From Bog-473 sp963706555 (lineage in GTDB: Bacteria > Actinomycetota > Acidimicrobiia > Acidimicrobiales > RAAP-2): DNA of 64,000 nucleotides. The notes beneath the pieces were generated by a model that made no database searches, was not told the DNA's origin, and worked only from the letters and a program-made list of their open reading frames with translations. This document shows positions 61,708 to 64,000 of the stretch, in pieces (within the stretch, counting starts at the first letter, position 1; the number at the start of each line of letters is the position of its first letter). The position numbers were made by a program, and so were the translations under genes. The DNA lies in contig OY970164.1 in the NCBI GenBank assembly GCA_963706555.1, forward strand, positions 2,790,001-2,854,000, written 5' to 3'.

Positions 61708-64000
61708 TTGGCGATCACCGCTTTGGGGGACTTCACGTCGAAGGGCCCCAAAGGCAAAGGCCGGTGTGAGCCGCCTTGCGCTTTGGACCAGTGCTCCACG
61801 TGCCAGCCTCGGCGGCGGGCGATGGCAGCCAGCCGGGCCTCGGGATTGACGGCAACGGGGAAGCCGACCGCTTCGAGCATGGCCAGGTCGCTCGACGAAT
61901 CAGCGTAGGCCACCGATTCCTCCAGCGAGAGATCGTGCGCCTCGGCGTAGTCCGTCAGGACGAGGGCGCGGGCTTCGCCGATCGGTGGGAGGTTGGTGAG
62001 GTGACCGGTGAGGAGGCCGTTGCGTACGTCCATGCGGGCGCAGACGATGTCGTCGAACAACGGCCGTACCGGCTCAATGATGAAGTCGAGCGCTCCGGTG
62101 ATCAGCAAGGTGCGGTGACCCAGGGCGCGGTGTGCGCGCACCCGGGCGAAGCCCTCGGGGAACGAGCGGGTCAGGAGCTGGCGGTGGAACAACTCCCACG
62201 AGTCGGCGCGCAGCTGGGCGATCGGCGCATTCTCGAAGCGGCGGTAGAACGATCGCAGGAAGTCGCCCCGGTCGCGCCGGTCGAGCGCCAGTAACGACGG
62301 CGCTTGGCGCACGAGGTCGGCCACGAACTTGGCCCGGCGTCCCATGGGCAGGTGACGGCTGGCCAACCAGGCGTAGGTGTCCACCACGTTGGAGGCCATC
62401 AGCGTGTGCTCGAGGTCGAAGACCGCCAGGTGCCGGTCGGCCGACAGGATCGCCCGACGGGCCCGTTCGGGACGCTTCTCCACGACCGAGCGCCCGGCCG
62501 TGGTGCGGACACGGGCGTGTTCGATCACGGATGGGAGATGCACGTTATGGACGTAGTGGTCCCAGTCGATGACGGCCGGATCGAAGCAGAACGCCTCGTG
62601 GTCCTCTTCGTCGAAGGTGTCCCACAACTCGAGCAGGCGATCGACGCGGTAACGGGCGTCGGTTTCGGTGTAGGCGCCGTAGAGCTCGACGTAGCCGAGG
62701 GCGCGCTTGGCCAACGCGTGACGGTCCTCGATCCGCGCCGCGAGCTCGGCCTGCTTCCCCCGCACGGGGAGCGTGGTCAACAGACGCTCGACGATGGTCA
62801 TGACCTGATCGGCCCGGCGCAGTTGGCGCTGCACCCGCCCACGACCGGGGAACGACCATTCGGGCACGCTGATCGGCTGTCCCCGCTCGTCATAGAGCGG
62901 GTTGCGGCTGAACCAGTCCTCGGACAGATCGACCAGATGCCCGTAGGGGAGTGGGTTGCGCACACCGGAGGCCACGTGGAAGACACACGGACCGTCGGGG
63001 TCCGGGCCGTGGGCGGCGACGGCGAGAATGGCCGCCACGACGAGATCCACCGGGATGACGTCGATGATGCCTTCGGGGACTCCGGGAAACTCACGCAGCA
63101 AGCCGCGGGCGTACGACACGATGATCGGCTCTGCCATCCGGAAACCGCGGATCCAACCAGGCCGTGGCTCCAAAAGTGCGGACTCGATGATCGAAGGCCG
63201 GACGAAGGTGATCGGGAGTTTTCCGGCCCACTGTTCGACGAGGACGCGCTCGCCCATGGCCTTGGTGAAGGGGTAGGCGTCCGGCCACCCGAGCGACAGG
63301 GCGCGGGCGGTGCCGGCCTCGACCAGCTCGGTGCGCACCCACTCCTCGCGGATCTTCTCCGCCCGGGTGGCGATCAGATGATCTCCGGCGCCGCCGATCT
63401 CGCCCCGGGCTTGCTTGGTGAAGGCGGTGAGGCGATCAGGTTGGCGCGACGCCGCCTGCAGGTCGTCGCGCAGGCGACGGGCGGCTTTGACCTCTTCCCG
63501 CCAGTCGACGTCCAAAGTGAACCGGTTCTCGGAGAGCAACTCCTCCTTGGCCTCGCCCTGATGGGTGCTGGCGACATAGGCGGTGGACACGGAGATCAGA
63601 TGGGCGTGCGATCCCGAGACGGCCATGGCCTCGGCCACCCGGGCCGGGCCGAGCAGATTGATCTCGACTGCCTGGGTCAGCGGGGCGTCGAAAGAGACGG
63701 TGGCGGCCGAGTGAATGACGACATCGCTGCCGGCGAGGGCGGCCCGTCCCGCCTCGTCGAGGCCCAGGCCGTCCTGGCCCACGTCGCCCGCCACGGCCTT
63801 GATGCGCCGGGCCACCTCGGGAGCGAACTCGTCGCCCAACTCGGATCGGAGGCGGTCAAAGCAGTCGTTGCGAATGATTTCTCGGGCTAATCGGGTCCCC
63901 GGATCCGCCCTCCGGCCCGGGCGGACCAGTACGGTTATCTCGGCGTCGGGGATGCAGCGCAGCACGCGTTCGACCAGCGCAGTGCCCAAAAATCCGGTGG
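61704..64000 (-). CDS. Fused NAD-binding reductase (acyl-CoA reductase-like) and HAD-IB domain, 5' end outside window
   Basis: A large fusion of at least 765 residues; its start lies beyond 64000. The N-terminal part is an extended SDR of the NAD_binding_4 (fatty acyl-CoA reductase) type: TGFLGTALVERVL at the window edge, VVIHSAATVSFDAP, ISVSTAYVAS, and PDAYPFTKAMGERVL (Tyr-x-x-x-Lys). The last 230 residues form a HAD-IB domain with FDLEHTLMASNV, where the second Asp of D-x-D-x-T is Glu, and VAYADSSSDLAMLEAVGFPVAVN. It resembles the HAD part of the protein at 45716. It heads, or is part of, an operon with dehydrogenase, LarA-like and PlsC genes. Confidence 0.85.
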   Translation of the reverse strand, partial: TGFLGTALVERVLRCIPDAEITVLVRPGRRADPGTRLAREIIRNDCFDRLRSELGDEFAPEVARRIKAVAGDVGQDGLGLDEAGRAALAGSDVVIHSAATVSFDAPLTQAVEINLLGPARVAEAMAVSGSHAHLISVSTAYVASTHQGEAKEELLSENRFTLDVDWREEVKAARRLRDDLQAASRQPDRLTAFTKQARGEIGGAGDHLIATRAEKIREEWVRTELVEAGTARALSLGWPDAYPFTKAMGERVLVEQWAGKLPITFVRPSIIESALLEPRPGWIRGFRMAEPIIVSYARGLLREFPGVPEGIIDVIPVDLVVAAILAVAAHGPDPDGPCVFHVASGVRNPLPYGHLVDLSEDWFSRNPLYDERGQPISVPEWSFPGRGRVQRQLRRADQVMTIVERLLTTLPVRGKQAELAARIEDRHALAKRALGYVELYGAYTETDARYRVDRLLELWDTFDEEDHEAFCFDPAVIDWDHYVHNVHLPSVIEHARVRTTAGRSVVEKRPERARRAILSADRHLAVFDLEHTLMASNVVDTYAWLASRHLPMGRRAKFVADLVRQAPSLLALDRRDRGDFLRSFYRRFENAPIAQLRADSWELFHRQLLTRSFPEGFARVRAHRALGHRTLLITGALDFIIEPVRPLFDDIVCARMDVRNGLLTGHLTNLPPIGEARALVLTDYAEAHDLSLEESVAYADSSSDLAMLEAVGFPVAVNPEARLAAIARRRGWHVEHWSKAQGGSHRPLPLGPFDVKSPKAVIAK

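Noticed and set aside
1..64000. tRNA or rRNA genes
   Set aside because: I looked for T-loop-like GGTTCGAATCC motifs with matching stems and for conserved rRNA stretches and saw none.

Overview
The window is GC-rich DNA from an actinobacterium. Signs of this are a mycothiol-dependent dehydrogenase, an MMPL exporter, a MurT-GatD pair, DUF3817, DUF1707 and DUF222/HNH proteins, several DUF35/thiolase pairs and many leaderless gene starts. An uncultivated member of the Acidimicrobiia or a neighbouring lineage is my best guess; it is an inference from gene content only. I see no rRNA, tRNA, CRISPR array, phage or complete insertion sequence.

Layout. 1-2273: end of a branched-chain amino-acid-type ABC importer operon (livM-livG-livF). 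2363-3772: small membrane proteins. 3844-8354: MarR regulator with its operator and a fused two-half ABC exporter. 8359-12127: secreted protein, dienelactone hydrolase, MFS exporter and MarR regulator. 12175-13917: copper-type CsoR repressor with two operators and a permease ending in a YHS domain. 13918-19735: amidohydrolase, gamma-glutamyltransferase, small acidic protein, mycothiol-dependent dehydrogenase, thiolase and DUF35 protein. 19809-27602: tandem repeats, aldo/keto reductase, MMPL exporter, a PspC/DUF1707 envelope-stress group facing a PspC-sensor kinase and its response regulator, an IMPase-family phosphatase and a cold-shock protein. 28005-37845: YjbR-like protein, SDR, acyl-CoA dehydrogenase, HD protein, HNH protein, TldE/TldD with a sugar-type oxidoreductase, and a GNAT protein. 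37862-45611: a polyhydroxyalkanoate (PHA) locus with LysR regulator, possible small RNA, PHA depolymerase, GST, phasin-like protein, acyl-CoA synthetase, PHA synthase and XRE regulator. 45716-49137: HAD-acyltransferase fusion and MurT-GatD. 49231-57663: lipid/steroid-type genes (Ltp-type thiolase, DUF35, SDR, P450, CoA transferase), an ECF sigma factor with SnoaL tail, VOC and DUF302 proteins. 57717-64000: a four-gene overlapping operon (acyl-CoA reductase/HAD fusion, zinc dehydrogenase, LarA-like protein, PlsC) that I regard as the best candidate for an undescribed lipid pathway.

The theme is lipid, acyl-CoA and carbon-storage metabolism plus efflux. Genes are packed into short operons, often with ATGA, GTGA or TGATG stop/start overlaps. 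Many operon-leading starts lie 6-8 bases after a TANNNT box and lack a ribosome binding site, so they are probably leaderless.

An important caution: at least ten conserved genes, including the cold-shock gene, are broken by single-base indels, mostly at or beside CGCG. The two reading frames always join into an intact family member. I read most of these as assembly or basecalling errors and describe the repaired protein, while giving coordinates of the sequence as it stands.
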